The notes: generated from the letters alone by a model not told the origin. A stretch of DNA of 64,000 bases from Clostridiales bacterium (GCA_021205695.1 JAJPXB010000043.1:34300-98299); one strand, 5' to 3'; positions 44,725 to 55,550 are shown, numbered from the stretch's first letter. A program made the numbers and translations.

Positions 44725-45213
44725 GTGAAGCTGCTGATCTTCTCTGACTCCCACGGGAACAAGACCAATATGTGCAACGTGCTGGAGCGGGAACGCCCCG
44801 ACATGGTGTTCCACCTGGGGGACGGACGGGGAGATATTCTCGCCGTCCTGGCGGAACACCCGGAGATCGAGCTGCACTCGGTAGCCGGAAACTGCGACTG
44901 GCGGTGCCGGTGGCGGACGGAGGAGCTGGTGACAGTCTGCGGCCTGCGGATTTTTCTGACCCACGGCCACGAATACACGGTCAAGAGCGGCTACAGCCGC
45001 CTGTTCGCCGCAGGCCGCCGTCAGGAGGCGGACATCCTCCTGGCAGGGCATACCCATGTCGCCTGCGTCCGTCAGGAGGGCGGCATCCTGCTGATGAACC
45101 CCGGCGCCGTGGGCAACAGTCCCCATCCCTCCTATGGCATATTGGAGCTGGAGGGCGGTCTGATTACCCGCTGCGAAATATGCCCGGTGCCTGATCCGGT
45201 GTATGAGTGGTGA
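44725..45213 (+). CDS. YfcE/MJ0936-type metallophosphodiesterase
   Basis: The 162-residue protein is a compact calcineurin-like phosphoesterase with metal motifs 'IFSDSHGN', 'FHLGDGRGD', 'VAGNCDW', 'LTHGHEY' and 'LAGHTHVA'. The family hydrolyses phosphodiesters in vitro; the physiological substrate is not known here. The start is GTG at 44725 with AAGGAG nine bases upstream; the ATG at 44716 directly abuts the same site and is less likely. The ORF track frame upstream is a shadow. Confidence 0.88.
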   Translation: MKLLIFSDSHGNKTNMCNVLERERPDMVFHLGDGRGDILAVLAEHPEIELHSVAGNCDWRCRWRTEELVTVCGLRIFLTHGHEYTVKSGYSRLFAAGRRQEADILLAGHTHVACVRQEGGILLMNPGAVGNSPHPSYGILELEGGLITRCEICPVPDPVYEW

Positions 45214-45375
45214 GACGGCCATTTTTTCCCGAAAACATGATTACCCCGCCGGCCACGGATGCCATAATAGTGTCAGCGGGGGGATTGAACTGCAATAGAA
45301 TGTAATAGAGGGTACCACCCCCTCACGATCACGGCCCCGCCGGCCGGAGCGCAAATTCCCGACGGGAGGAACAGA

Positions 45376-46290
45376 ATGGACTCATTTGAGCATCTGAAAA
45401 GAGAACTGAACCGGGCCTGCCCCGGTATTGAAATAAGAGAAAACGAACCCATGAGCAATCACACCTCCTTCCGCATCGGCGGGCCGGTGGCGGTGATGGC
45501 TCTGCCCCACACAACGGAGGAGACAGTGACCGCCATCCGGGTGGCCAGGAGCCTGGACATCCACCCCTTTCTGGTAGGACGGGGGAGCAATCTCCTGTGC
45601 GGAGACGGCCCCCTGGAGCATTTCGTTATTCTGACTCGCCCCGGCCTGAACCAGCTGGAGCGGATAGGGGAGACCACCGTCCGCTGCGGGGCGGGCGTCC
45701 CCATGAGACAGCTGGCCTGCTTTGCCCAGCAGGAGGGGCTGACCGGATTTGAATTTGCCCACGGCATCCCCGGCTCGGTGGGCGGCGGCGTGGTGATGAA
45801 CGCCGGAGCCTACGGAGGAGAGCTGCAGCATGTGGTGACTCAGACCACCGCCCTGGACGCGGAGGGCAACCTCCATGTGTTCCGGGGGGAGGAGCAGCAT
45901 TTCGGCTACCGCCACAGCGTCTTCATGGAGCAGGAGCTGATCGTCTTAGAAGCCCTGGTAGAGCTGCAGCCGGGGGACCGGCTGGCCATTCAGGCGCAGA
46001 TGGATGACCTGCTCCGCCGCAGGAAGCGGACCCAACCCCTGGAGTGGGCCAGCGCCGGCTCTACCTTCAAACGGCCCAAAGGGGCCTATGCGGCGGCGCT
46101 CATCGACCGGTGCGGGCTCAAGGGCTATCAGGTGGGCGGCGCACAGGTCTCCGAAAAGCATGCAGGATTTGTGGTCAACAAGGGCGGGGCCACCTGTGCC
46201 GACGTGCTGGCCCTGACCGACCATGTGAAAGACGTGGTCTGGCAGCATACGGATTACCGGCTGGAGCTGGAGATCCGGCTGATGCTGTAA
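45376..46290 (+). CDS. murB: UDP-N-acetylenolpyruvoylglucosamine reductase
   Basis: The 304-residue flavoenzyme has 'NHTSFRIGGPV' and 'LVGRGSNLLCGD' for FAD binding, 'EFAHGIPGSVGGGVVMNAGAYGGE' and the catalytic Ser in 'WASAGSTFKRPKGAYAAALID' (type IIB). It reduces the enolpyruvyl group to give UDP-MurNAc for peptidoglycan. A GGGAGGAA site precedes the ATG. It is followed by rapZ, yvcK and whiA, as in many Clostridia. Confidence 0.97.
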   Translation: MDSFEHLKRELNRACPGIEIRENEPMSNHTSFRIGGPVAVMALPHTTEETVTAIRVARSLDIHPFLVGRGSNLLCGDGPLEHFVILTRPGLNQLERIGETTVRCGAGVPMRQLACFAQQEGLTGFEFAHGIPGSVGGGVVMNAGAYGGELQHVVTQTTALDAEGNLHVFRGEEQHFGYRHSVFMEQELIVLEALVELQPGDRLAIQAQMDDLLRRRKRTQPLEWASAGSTFKRPKGAYAAALIDRCGLKGYQVGGAQVSEKHAGFVVNKGGATCADVLALTDHVKDVVWQHTDYRLELEIRLML

Positions 46291-46345
46291 TCATAAGACA
46301 AATACGACCCCAGACAGACCAAGCGCAGATACAGGAGGTGGGAAA

Positions 46346-47221
46346 ATGCAGTTTATCATTATTTCCGGTCTCTCCGGCGCCGGAAAGAGCAGAGCGGGAG
46401 AATTCCTGGAGGATGCGGGCTTTTATACCGTGGACAATATGCCTGCGGCGCTGATGCCCCGCTTTGCGGAGATGGCGCTCAGCGGCGCCAACAGCAGCTA
46501 TGAGCGGGTGGCCATGGTCAGCGATGTCCGGGGCGGACACGATTTTACCCCCCTGTTCCAGGCCATGGATGAGATGGAGGCCATGGGCTGCGACTGTAAG
46601 CTGCTATTTCTGGAGGCCTCGACCCAGGCGGTCATTATGCGCTATAAGGAGACCCGGCGGATGCATCCCTTGGCCGAGCCGGGGGAGAGCCTGGAGTCCG
46701 CCATTCGACGGGAGAAAAAGCTGCTGGAGCCGGTTCGGGCCAGGGCGGATTACATCCTGGACTCCACCGACTTCAACACCACCGCGAAGCTCCGTGCGGC
46801 GCTGCTGGAGATGTTTGGAGAGACTGCGGCCAAGGAGCGGACATTTCAGGTTATGGTGGAGTCCTTCGGCTTTAAGTACGGTATCCCGTTGGATGCGGAC
46901 TGGGTGATGGACGTGCGGTTTTTGCCCAATCCCTTTTATGTTCCGGAGCTGCGGCGCAAGACGGGACTGGATCAGGAGGTCTCCGACTTTTTGCAGAACT
47001 ACAGGGAGACACACGAATTTGAACACCGGATGGAGGATATGCTCCGGTTCCTGCTGCCTCTCTATGAGGAGGAGGGGAAAAGCAGCCTGGTCATCTGCAT
47101 GGGCTGCACCGGCGGCCAGCACCGCTCCGTCGCCATGGCCTGCGCCGTGGCCCGGATGGTGGAGAGCATGGGGTATATCGTCACCGAGCAGCATCGGGAT
47201 ATCAATCGGGAGCGGAAATAG
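46346..47221 (+). CDS. rapZ: RapZ/YvcJ-family nucleotide-binding protein
   Basis: The 291-residue protein has an N-terminal P-loop 'IISGLSGAGKSRAGEFLEDAGFYTVDNMP' and a C-terminal domain with 'FGFKYGIPLDADWVMDVRFLPNP' and 'GCTGGQHRSVAMA'. The E. coli protein is an RNA-binding adaptor controlling glmS; the Bacillus protein YvcJ binds nucleotide and has a less clear role. The ATG has an AGGAGGTG site. yvcK begins immediately after the stop with no gap. Confidence 0.94.
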   Translation: MQFIIISGLSGAGKSRAGEFLEDAGFYTVDNMPAALMPRFAEMALSGANSSYERVAMVSDVRGGHDFTPLFQAMDEMEAMGCDCKLLFLEASTQAVIMRYKETRRMHPLAEPGESLESAIRREKKLLEPVRARADYILDSTDFNTTAKLRAALLEMFGETAAKERTFQVMVESFGFKYGIPLDADWVMDVRFLPNPFYVPELRRKTGLDQEVSDFLQNYRETHEFEHRMEDMLRFLLPLYEEEGKSSLVICMGCTGGQHRSVAMACAVARMVESMGYIVTEQHRDINRERK

Positions 47222-48265
47222 ATGAACACGCAAGATTGGCGGATCTCCTCTGATGGAGGTCCTCATATCGTCGCTATCGGCGGCGGAACGGGGCTGTCCA
47301 CCATGCTGCGGGGCCTGAAATACTATTCCAGAAATATCACCGCCGTGGTGACCATGGCGGACGACGGGGGCGGCTCCGGGATGCTGCGGCACGACCTGGG
47401 AATGCCCCCACCGGGCGATCTGCGCAACTGCCTCCAGGCACTGGCCAATGTGGAGCCGGTGATGGAGGAGCTACTGGCCTACCGGTTCCACGACGGGAGC
47501 CTGGCGGGACAGAGCTTCGGGAATCTCCTCCTGGCCGCCCTGGACGGCATCTCCGACTCCTTTGAGGAGGCGGTGGAGCGGATGAACCAGCTTCTGGCCG
47601 TCACCGGACAGGTGCTTCCCGTCACCAGTGAGAACGTAAACCTGATAGCGGAGCTGGAAAACGGCACCTCTGTCCGGGGGGAGAGCAAGATATTCAGCTT
47701 TAAGCGCTCTCAGCACTGCCGCATCCGGCAGGTGCGCATGGAGCCGGAACGGCCCCCTGTGCTCCCCAAGGTTCTGGACGCTCTCCGGGAGGCGGACGTG
47801 ATCGTCCTGGGGCCGGGGAGCCTGTACACCAGCATCATTCCCAACCTGCTGGTGCCCGGCGTGGCGGACGCCGTGGCGGAGTCCCAGGCCCTGCGCATTT
47901 ACGTTGCCAATATCATGACCCAGGAGGGGGAGACGGAGGGCTATACCCTCTCAGAGCATCTCCAGGCCCTGTTCGACCACGGGCGGCCGGACATGGTGGA
48001 TCTGTGTCTGGCAAACTCCGCCGACATCCCGGAGGAGGTGCGCCAGCGCTACCGGACGGAAAACGCCCAGCCCATGCTGGTGGACGGGGACGCAGTCCGT
48101 GCCATGGGCGTGGAGCTGATCTGCGAACCCCTCTCGGACGAGACAAAGCGCTACAAGGCCAGACACGACTCCATGAAGCTGGCCCGGGCCATCCTGGACG
48201 TGGTGGAGGATCGGTGCGTCCGCACCTGGACGGATCGGGGAGTGCGGTATGTCAGAGAACGGTGA
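47222..48265 (+). CDS. yvcK: YvcK-type gluconeogenesis factor
   Basis: The 347-residue protein belongs to the CofD-like family: '[18 protein letters not shown]', '[16 protein letters not shown]', '[12 protein letters not shown]' and '[21 protein letters not shown]'. In Bacillus it binds UDP-sugars and is needed for growth on gluconeogenic carbon and for proper cell-wall synthesis. It starts at the base following the rapZ stop and overlaps the whiA start by 17 nt. Confidence 0.94.
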   Translation: MNTQDWRISSDGGPHIVAIGGGTGLSTMLRGLKYYSRNITAVVTMADDGGGSGMLRHDLGMPPPGDLRNCLQALANVEPVMEELLAYRFHDGSLAGQSFGNLLLAALDGISDSFEEAVERMNQLLAVTGQVLPVTSENVNLIAELENGTSVRGESKIFSFKRSQHCRIRQVRMEPERPPVLPKVLDALREADVIVLGPGSLYTSIIPNLLVPGVADAVAESQALRIYVANIMTQEGETEGYTLSEHLQALFDHGRPDMVDLCLANSADIPEEVRQRYRTENAQPMLVDGDAVRAMGVELICEPLSDETKRYKARHDSMKLARAILDVVEDRCVRTWTDRGVRYVRER

Positions 48266-49217
48266 TCGTTTTCCGGAGCTGTTTCCGGAGGAGGAGACCA
48301 GGCGGGAGGGCAATAAGACCTTTTCCAGTCTGGCGAAGGAGGAGCTGTGCCGCGAGCGGCTCAACCGCCCCTGCTGCACCCGGGCGGAGGCCTATGGGGT
48401 GCTGCTGTTCTGCAACGTGTTTTCGGGGGAAGAGATACGCGTCGTCACCACCTCTCCCGCCGTGGCGCAACGGCTGCCTCGGCTGTTTCGCCGTGCCTTC
48501 GGCGTCAGGTTCGACCGGCAGCCCGGGGAGAACGCAAAGGGGAAACAGATTTTTACCATCACAGACCCGGCCAAGCTGGGCCGTATCCTGGATGCCTTTG
48601 GCTATGACCACGGCCAGGTGTCTCACCACATCAACTACGCCGTCCTGGAGGAGAGCTGCTGTCAGGCGGCCTTCTTCCGGGGGGCTTTTTTGGCTGCCGG
48701 GTCGATCCTCGACCCCAGGCAGCGGTATCACCTGGAGCTGACCACCTCTCATTACGCCGTCTCCCGGGAGCTGGCGCCGCTGCTGGCGGAGATGGATCTG
48801 CACCCCAAGCTGACCACCCGCCGGGGCAACTATGTGACCTACTTCAAGCAGAGCGAGGCTATCGCGGACTTCCTCACGACCATCGGGGCGCCCCTCTCCG
48901 CCATGGAGCTGATGAACACCAAGCTGGAGAAGAACATCATGAACGGTGTGAACCGCCGCTCCAACTGCGATATGGCCAATCTGGACAAGGCGGTGGCTGC
49001 CGCACAGGGGCAGATCGCCGCTATCCGCGCCCTCCGGAGCAGCCCCCAGTGGGACGCCCTGCCGGAGAATCTGCGGGACACCGCCATGCTCCGCATGGAG
49101 CACCCGGAGCTGTCCCTGAGCCAGCTGGCGGAGCTGGCCGGCGTCTCCAAATCCTGCCTGAACCACCGCCTACGCAAGCTGATGGAGCTGGCGGAGGAGC
49201 AGAAAACAAAGCCATAG
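48249..49217 (+). CDS. whiA: DNA-binding protein WhiA
   Basis: The 322-residue protein has the LAGLIDADG-like N-terminal fold of WhiA ('FSSLAKEELCRE', 'FFRGAFLAAGSILDP', 'YHLELTTSHYAVSRELAPLL', 'NCDMANLDKAVAAAQGQIAAI') and a C-terminal helix-turn-helix 'LSLSQLAELAGVSKSCLNHRLRKLMELA'. The homing-endonuclease catalytic acids are not expected in this family. It affects cell division and nucleoid organisation in Gram-positive bacteria. The start overlaps yvcK, with GGAG six bases upstream. Confidence 0.95.
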   Translation: MSENGDRFPELFPEEETRREGNKTFSSLAKEELCRERLNRPCCTRAEAYGVLLFCNVFSGEEIRVVTTSPAVAQRLPRLFRRAFGVRFDRQPGENAKGKQIFTITDPAKLGRILDAFGYDHGQVSHHINYAVLEESCCQAAFFRGAFLAAGSILDPRQRYHLELTTSHYAVSRELAPLLAEMDLHPKLTTRRGNYVTYFKQSEAIADFLTTIGAPLSAMELMNTKLEKNIMNGVNRRSNCDMANLDKAVAAAQGQIAAIRALRSSPQWDALPENLRDTAMLRMEHPELSLSQLAELAGVSKSCLNHRLRKLMELAEEQKTKP

Positions 49218-49229
49218 GAGGGAAGACCC

Positions 49230-52200
49230 ATGTCCTTTGCCCATCTACACGTTCATACGGAATTTTCCCTCCTGGACGGCGCCTGCCGCATTCAGGAGCT
49301 GGTGCAGCGGGTCAAGGCCCTGGGCCAGACCTCGGTGGCCATCACCGATCACGGCAATATGTACGGCGTGGTGGATTTTTACAAGGCCTGTCAGAAGGAG
49401 GGCATCCATCCCGTCATCGGCTGTGAGGTGTATGTGGCCCCCAGGACCCGGTTCGACAAGAATCACGATCTGGACACGGGCGCCCGTCACCTCATTTTGC
49501 TCTGCCGGAACGAGATCGGCTACCGCAACCTCTCCTACCTGGTCACCCAGGCCAACCTGGAGGGGTTTTATATGCGCCCGCGCATCGACCTGGATCTGCT
49601 GCGGGAGCATCACGAGGGCCTGATCGCCCTCTCCGCCTGCCTGGCGGGCGAAATTCCCCGTCGTCTCCGCAACGGCGACTACGCCGGGGCGGTGGAGCAC
49701 GCCCGGATGATGCAGGAGATGATGGGGGAGGGGAACTACTATATCGAGCTCCAGGACCACGGCCTGGAGGAGCAGCGGGAGATACTGCCCCTGCTGGTTC
49801 GGCTGGCACGGGAGCTGAGCATCCCCATGGTGGCCACCAACGACGCCCACTACCTCACCCAGGAGGATGCCCAGGCCCAGGATGTGCTCATGTGCATCCA
49901 GACGGGGAAAACGGTGGACGACCCCAACCGGATGAAATTCGGCAGCGAGGAGTTCTACATCAAGTCGGAGGAGGAGATGAGAGCCCTCTTTCCCGACTGC
50001 CCCGAGGCCATCGAGAATACGGAGAAAATCGCGCAGGAGTGTCAGGTGGACTTTCAGTTCGGCGTCTACCACCTGCCGGAGTTCCGCTATCCGGAGGGCT
50101 ATGACGGGGACAGCCTGATGGAAAAGCTCTGCCGGGAGGGGTATGCCCGGCGCTACCCTGCCGACCCGCCCGGCTACCGGGAGCGGCTGGAGTACGAAAT
50201 GAATATGATCCGCACCATGGGCTTTGTGGATTACTTTCTCATCGTTGCGGACTTCGTGGGCTATGCCAAGAGCCAGGAGATCCCGGTGGGGCCGGGGCGC
50301 GGCAGCGCCGCCGGGTCCATGGTGGCCTACTGCATGGGCATCACCGACGTAGACCCCATGAAGTACGACCTGTACTTCGAGCGGTTCCTCAACCCGGAGC
50401 GGGTCACCATGCCGGACATCGACATGGATTTCTGCTACCGCCGCCGTGAGGAGGTCATCGACTATGTGAAGCGCACCTACGGGGAGGATCATGTGGCTCA
50501 GATCGTCACCTTCGGTACCATGGCCGCCCGGGGCGTCCTCCGGGACGTGGGCCGGGTGATGAATATGCCCTATGGCGACGTGGACCAGATCGCCAAGATG
50601 GTGCCCACCACCCCCCTCCACATCACCCTGGATGAGGCGCTGAAGGTTTCCAAGCCCCTCCGTGACCGGTACGAGAGCGACCCCCAGGTGCATCAGCTCA
50701 TCGACACCTCCCGGAAGATCGAGGGGATGCCCCGCCACGCCTCCAAGCACGCCGCCGGCGTGGTCATCACCCGGAAGCCGGTGTATGAGTATGTGCCCCT
50801 GGCGAAAAACGACGAGAGCGTGGTCACCCAGTATATCATGACCACTCTGGAGGAGCTGGGCCTGCTGAAAATGGACTTTCTGGGCCTGCGCAACCTGACC
50901 ATTCTGGACGATGCACAGAGGATGATCCGGAAGAAGGCGCCGGACTTTGACCTGCACAACATCCCGGAGGACGACCCGGAGGTATTCCAGATGCTCCAGG
51001 AGGGCCATACGGCGGGGGTGTTCCAGATGGAGTCCGCCGGAATGACCAGCGTCTGCGTCCAGATGAAGGCCTCCAGTATCGAGGACCTGACCGCCATCGT
51101 GGCCCTGTACCGTCCCGGCCCCATGGAGTCCATTCCCCGGTTCATCCAGTGTAAGCTGAACCCCAGCATGGTGACCTATCGCCACCCGCTGCTGGAGCCC
51201 ATCCTCTCCGTCACCTATGGCTGCATCGTCTACCAGGAGCAGGTGATGATGATCTTCCAGCAGCTGGCAGGATACTCCCTGGGCGGGGCGGACATGGTGC
51301 GCCGGGCCATCTCCAAGAAAAAGGCAAAGCAGATCCAGCAGGAGGAGCACGCCTTTATCTACGGGGACGCCGACCGGGGCATCAGGGGCTGTATCGCCAA
51401 CGGTATCCCGGAGGAGACTGCCAAGGCCATCTTCGGGGAGATCCAGGACTTCGCCAACTATGCATTCAACAAGGCCCATGCGGTCTGCTACGCCATTGTG
51501 GCCTATCAGACGGCCTGGTTCAAATATCACTATCCTCAGGAGTATATGGCTGCCCTGCTCACCAGCGTGCTGGACTCCAGCGACAAGGTGGCGGAGTATA
51601 TCTCCGCCTGTAAGGACATGGGCATTCAGCTCCTGCCTCCGGATATCAACCGGTCCGGGGCGGACTTCACCGTTCAGGGAGAGGACATCCGCTTCGGTCT
51701 GGCCGCCATCAAGGGGGTGGGCCGGAGCGTAGTGGAGCATATTGTTCAGGAGCGGGAGCAGGGAGGCCCCTTCACCTCCTTCCAGCAATTCTGCGAGCGC
51801 ACCTTCGACACCGATCTGAATCGCCGCGCCCTGGAGAACATGATCCGCTGCGGCGTCTTTGACAGTCTGGGCAACTGCCGGAGCCAGCTGGTGAGCGTGA
51901 TGAACGTGGTGCTGGACGCCATTGCGGACACGAGAAAGCGGAATGTGGAGGGGCAGTTCGACCTGTTCGGCGGCCTCGGCGGGGACGGCTCCGCCAGCCT
52001 GTCCCAGGTGCGCCTGCCGGACATCCCGGAGTTTGAGCCCATGGAGAAAATGCGTATGGAGCGGGAGATGACGGGGCTCTATCTCTCCGGCCACCCCATG
52101 GACCAGTACCGGGAGGTCACCCGCCGGGCCGGGGCGGTGCCCATGGGCCGTATCCTGTCGGATTTTGGACAGGAGGGAGGCCCCACCCAGTTTGCCGACG

Positions 52201-52787
52201 AGCAGCGGGTGTGCCTGGCGGGCATCGTCCTGTCCTCCCGGACGAGGACCACCCGGAACAACTCTCTCATGGCCTACGCCATGCTGGAGGACGACACCGG
52301 CAGCATGGAGCTGATCGTCTTTGCCAGAGCCATGGAGGAGTACGGCAGCCTGCTGGCGGTGGGCTATGGCATTCTGGTGGATGGACGCATCTCCGTCCGG
52401 GATGAGAAGCAGCCACAGCTCATCTGTGAGCGCATCTTCCCCCTGGCGGAGGAGAGCCTGCCCCTGCTGGAGCAGCGGGGGGGACGCTATGGCGGGAACC
52501 GGAGCGCCCGACCCCAGGCGGGACAATACCGCCGACAGGACACGTCAGCGAATCAGGTACCGGGCGTCGTCCCCGGGGCCCAGAAGCTCTATCTTCGCTT
52601 TGACCGGGAGGACGACCCCCGGGTGAAAAAGGTGCGGCAGATGCTGATCATGTTCCCCGGAACGGGGCAGATGGTGCTTTACTTCCAGGACAGCAAACGC
52701 CGTTTCGGTATGCCCTGCCTGATCCACACCTCCCTCATCCGGGAGCTGAACCGCCTGCTGGGGGAGGAGAACGTGGTGGTCAAGTGA
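49230..52787 (+). CDS. dnaE: DNA polymerase III subunit alpha, DnaE-type
   Basis: The 1185-residue protein has an N-terminal PHP domain ('FAHLHVHTEFSLLDGACRI', 'AITDHGNMYGVVDFY'), the catalytic palm with 'GPGRGSAAGSMVAYCMGITDVDPM' and 'PDIDMDFCYRRREEV', a helix-hairpin-helix region and a C-terminal OB-fold ('ILVDGRISVRDEKQPQL'). No exonuclease domain is inserted, so this is DnaE and not PolC. Low-GC Firmicutes usually also have PolC, which is not in this window. It follows whiA by 12 nt. Confidence 0.97.
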   Translation: MSFAHLHVHTEFSLLDGACRIQELVQRVKALGQTSVAITDHGNMYGVVDFYKACQKEGIHPVIGCEVYVAPRTRFDKNHDLDTGARHLILLCRNEIGYRNLSYLVTQANLEGFYMRPRIDLDLLREHHEGLIALSACLAGEIPRRLRNGDYAGAVEHARMMQEMMGEGNYYIELQDHGLEEQREILPLLVRLARELSIPMVATNDAHYLTQEDAQAQDVLMCIQTGKTVDDPNRMKFGSEEFYIKSEEEMRALFPDCPEAIENTEKIAQECQVDFQFGVYHLPEFRYPEGYDGDSLMEKLCREGYARRYPADPPGYRERLEYEMNMIRTMGFVDYFLIVADFVGYAKSQEIPVGPGRGSAAGSMVAYCMGITDVDPMKYDLYFERFLNPERVTMPDIDMDFCYRRREEVIDYVKRTYGEDHVAQIVTFGTMAARGVLRDVGRVMNMPYGDVDQIAKMVPTTPLHITLDEALKVSKPLRDRYESDPQVHQLIDTSRKIEGMPRHASKHAAGVVITRKPVYEYVPLAKNDESVVTQYIMTTLEELGLLKMDFLGLRNLTILDDAQRMIRKKAPDFDLHNIPEDDPEVFQMLQEGHTAGVFQMESAGMTSVCVQMKASSIEDLTAIVALYRPGPMESIPRFIQCKLNPSMVTYRHPLLEPILSVTYGCIVYQEQVMMIFQQLAGYSLGGADMVRRAISKKKAKQIQQEEHAFIYGDADRGIRGCIANGIPEETAKAIFGEIQDFANYAFNKAHAVCYAIVAYQTAWFKYHYPQEYMAALLTSVLDSSDKVAEYISACKDMGIQLLPPDINRSGADFTVQGEDIRFGLAAIKGVGRSVVEHIVQEREQGGPFTSFQQFCERTFDTDLNRRALENMIRCGVFDSLGNCRSQLVSVMNVVLDAIADTRKRNVEGQFDLFGGLGGDGSASLSQVRLPDIPEFEPMEKMRMEREMTGLYLSGHPMDQYREVTRRAGAVPMGRILSDFGQEGGPTQFADEQRVCLAGIVLSSRTRTTRNNSLMAYAMLEDDTGSMELIVFARAMEEYGSLLAVGYGILVDGRISVRDEKQPQLICERIFPLAEESLPLLEQRGGRYGGNRSARPQAGQYRRQDTSANQVPGVVPGAQKLYLRFDREDDPRVKKVRQMLIMFPGTGQMVLYFQDSKRRFGMPCLIHTSLIRELNRLLGEENVVVK

Positions 52788-52879
52788 GAGCAGCGTGAGA
52801 GGAGAATGCCCGAGGGAGAGATTCCCGGCTGTATCTGCTGGGACTGTAAGCTCCTTCCTGGGCGTAAGGAGAGATAAAC

Positions 52880-53590
52880 ATGGCAAAAAAGCGCATCGCC
52901 GTCGTCCCGTTGTGGGACGAGGAAAAGAACAGCATCTGGATGCTCCCCGGCTACCTGGACGGTATCCGGGCGGCCGGGGGTGTCCCGGTGATCCTGCCCC
53001 TCACCGACGACCGGGAGGAGCTGCTGACAGCGTTCGAACCCTGTGACGGCCTGCTCATGACCGGTGGGCACGATGTCTCTCCTGCTCTCTACGGGGCGAC
53101 CCGTGGGGAAGACTGCGGCGCACCCTGTGAGACGCGGGACAGGATGGAGGCCATCCTGTACGCCGCCGCCCTGGAGGAGGACAAGCCTGTATTGGGGATT
53201 TGCCGGGGCATCCAGATGGTGAACGTCCTCCAGGGGGGAACTCTCTATCAGGACCTGCCCACGGAGTATGCCAGCGGCATAGAGCACCACATGAGCCCGC
53301 CGTATGACCGGGCGGTCCATGAGGTGAGCGTCCGGCAAGGAACGCCGCTGTACGGGCTGCTCCGGACCGAACGCCTGGGAGTGAACAGCTACCACCACCA
53401 GGCGGTCAAAGACCTGGGAGCAGACCTGGAGGTCATGGCGGTGTCGGAGGACGGGCTGGTGGAGGCTGTGCGGCACAGAGAAAGGAGCTTTGTCTGGGCG
53501 CTCCAGTGGCATCCGGAGCTTGATTTTCCCGTGAACCCAAACAGCGGAAAGATTTTTGAGGCATTCGTCCGCGCCTGCGGGCGGAGATGA
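52880..53590 (+). CDS. Class I glutamine amidotransferase-like peptidase (gamma-glutamyl-GABA hydrolase family)
   Basis: The 236-residue protein is a C26-type GATase with 'CDGLLMTGGHDVSPALYG', nucleophile Cys in 'VLGICRGIQMVNV' and the His/Glu pair in 'ALQWHPEL'. Members hydrolyse gamma-glutamyl amides such as gamma-glutamyl-GABA (PuuD), but no putrescine catabolic genes are adjacent, so the substrate is open. An AAGGAGAG site precedes the ATG. It stands alone after dnaE and converges on fhs across a shared hairpin. Confidence 0.88.
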   Translation: MAKKRIAVVPLWDEEKNSIWMLPGYLDGIRAAGGVPVILPLTDDREELLTAFEPCDGLLMTGGHDVSPALYGATRGEDCGAPCETRDRMEAILYAAALEEDKPVLGICRGIQMVNVLQGGTLYQDLPTEYASGIEHHMSPPYDRAVHEVSVRQGTPLYGLLRTERLGVNSYHHQAVKDLGADLEVMAVSEDGLVEAVRHRERSFVWALQWHPELDFPVNPNSGKIFEAFVRACGRR

Positions 53591-53604
53591 ACGTCAACGC
53601 CAAA

Positions 53605-53648
53605 AGCGCACCGCCCCATAGCAGCAGACGCTGCCAGGGCGGTGCGCT
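53605..53648 (-). terminator. Terminator between the GATase gene and fhs
   Basis: AGCGCACCGCCC and GGGCGGTGCGCT form a perfect 12-bp stem over a 20-nt loop with its own GCAGC/GCTGC pairing. On the minus strand it is followed by TTTT and so terminates fhs; it may also act weakly on the plus strand. Confidence 0.75.
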
Positions 53649-53667
53649 CTATTACTCTGTCAGCTGC

Positions 53668-55335
53668 TCAGAACAGCCCGGTGATGACCCCGTTCTCGTC
53701 CACGTCGATGCGTTCGGCGGCGGGAGACTTGGGCAGGCCGGGCATGGTCATAATGTCCCCGGTGTAGGCCACCACGAACCCCGCCCCGGCGCAGACCTTG
53801 ACCCTGCGGACGGTGACGGTGAAGCCCTCCGGCGCGCCCAGCAGGGCGGGGTCGTCGGAGAAGGAGTACTGGGTCTTGGCCATGCAGACCGGGAGCCGCC
53901 CGAAGCCCAGCTCCTCCAGCCGGGTCAGCTCCTTTTTGGCGGCCGGGAGGAAAATGACCCCGTCTGCCCGGTAAATCTTCTGGGCCACGGCGGTGATCTT
54001 GTCCGCCAGAGACATCTCGTCGGGGTAGGCCATGGTGAAGCGATTCTCCCCCCGGTCTATGGCGGAGAGCACCTCCTGTGCCAGCTCCAGGCCGCCTTCG
54101 CCCCCTTTGCCCCAGACCTGGCTCAGGGCCACCCGGACGCCGTACCGGGCGCAGGCGCTACGGATCAGCTCCAGCTCGGCGGGGGTGTCGCAGTCAAACC
54201 GATTGATGGCGACCACGGCGGGCAGACCGTAGACCTGGGTGATGTTCTCCACATGGCGGAGCAGGTTGGGCAGGCCCCGCTCCAGCGCGGTCAGGTTCTC
54301 TTTCTTTAATTCGTCCTTGGGGACGCCCCCATGGTATTTCAGCGCCCGCACAGTGGCCACGACGACTACGGCGTCCGGATTTAGCCCGGCGGCACGGCAC
54401 TTGATGTCCAAAAACTTCTCCGCCCCCAGGTCGGCCCCGAAGCCCGCCTCGGTGACCACATAGTCTCCCAGGCGGAGGGCGGCGTCGGTAGCGGCTACGG
54501 AGTTGCAGCCGTGGGCGATGTTGGCAAAGGGCCCGCCGTGGATGAGGGCGGGGGTGTGCTCCAGAGTCTGCACCAGGTTGGGCCGGATGGCGTCTTTGAG
54601 CAGGGCGGTCATGGCCCCGGCGGCCTTCAGGTCCCCGGCGGTGACCGGCTCGCCCCTGCGGTTATACGCCACGATAATGCGGGAGAGCCGGGCCTTCAGG
54701 TCCATCAGATCGCTGGCCAGGCACAGGGCGGCCATGACCTCGCTGGCCACCGTGATGTCAAAGCCCTCCTCCCGGGGGACCCCCTGCATCCGGCCCCCCA
54801 GGCCGCAGACGATATTCCGCAGCTGCCGGTCGTTCATATCCACGCAGCGCTTCCAGGTGATATTTTTTACATCGATATCCAGCGCGTTCCCCTGCTGGAT
54901 GTGGTTGTCCAGCATGGCGGCCAGCAGGTTGTTGGCGGCTCCGATGGCGTGGAAATCGCCGGTGAAGTGGAGGTTGATGTCCTCCATGGGCACCACCTGG
55001 GCGTAGCCCCCTCCGGCGGCGCCCCCCTTGATGCCGAATACCGGCCCCAGAGACGGCTCCCGGAGGGCCAGTATAACGTTTTTGTCCAGACGGTGCAGGG
55101 CGTCGGCCAGACCGACGCTGGTGGTGGTCTTGCCCTCTCCGGCGGGGGTGGGGGAGATGGCGGTCACCAGGATGAGCCTGCCCTTTCGGGGCAGCTGTTT
55201 GACCTGCTTCAGATCCAGCTTGGCCTTATACCTGCCGTAAAGCTCCAGGTCGTCCGTAGGGATGTGCAGGGACGCGCCGATTTGGGTGATGGGCAGCATC
55301 TCTGCGCCCTGGGCGATCTCAATGTCTGTTTTCAT
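53668..55335 (-). CDS. fhs: Formate--tetrahydrofolate ligase
   Basis: The 555-residue protein is full length for the family, with the P-loop '[20 protein letters not shown]', '[36 protein letters not shown]' and '[19 protein letters not shown]'. It makes 10-formyl-THF from formate and ATP. The ATG at 55335 has an AAAGGAGG site and begins the family; the track adds 64 unsupported residues. It is monocistronic, with terminators on both sides. Confidence 0.97.
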   Translation of the reverse strand: MKTDIEIAQGAEMLPITQIGASLHIPTDDLELYGRYKAKLDLKQVKQLPRKGRLILVTAISPTPAGEGKTTTSVGLADALHRLDKNVILALREPSLGPVFGIKGGAAGGGYAQVVPMEDINLHFTGDFHAIGAANNLLAAMLDNHIQQGNALDIDVKNITWKRCVDMNDRQLRNIVCGLGGRMQGVPREEGFDITVASEVMAALCLASDLMDLKARLSRIIVAYNRRGEPVTAGDLKAAGAMTALLKDAIRPNLVQTLEHTPALIHGGPFANIAHGCNSVAATDAALRLGDYVVTEAGFGADLGAEKFLDIKCRAAGLNPDAVVVVATVRALKYHGGVPKDELKKENLTALERGLPNLLRHVENITQVYGLPAVVAINRFDCDTPAELELIRSACARYGVRVALSQVWGKGGEGGLELAQEVLSAIDRGENRFTMAYPDEMSLADKITAVAQKIYRADGVIFLPAAKKELTRLEELGFGRLPVCMAKTQYSFSDDPALLGAPEGFTVTVRRVKVCAGAGFVVAYTGDIMTMPGLPKSPAAERIDVDENGVITGLF

Positions 55336-55550
55336 GATAGATGAACCTCCTTTTATGCCGGAGAAGCCAAAAAAACCGCACCTCCAGGCAGACAGCCCAG
55401 ACGGTCGGCTTTTTTCCTGCCATACTCCCTGTGGTTTCTCTCCACTTCCGTCAGTCATATGGCTACTGTTACGATAACACGCCGCAGGGCGATTGTCAAC
55501 CGATTCGTGCCCGATTTCCGAGATCACATTTCAGCAAAAAGCGGCAAAAA

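Noticed and set aside
49245-52526. 1093-codon open frame antisense to dnaE
   Set aside because: It mirrors dnaE on the other strand, has the low-complexity His/Gly/Leu/Asp composition of a GC-rich shadow frame, and shows no family motif or RBS.
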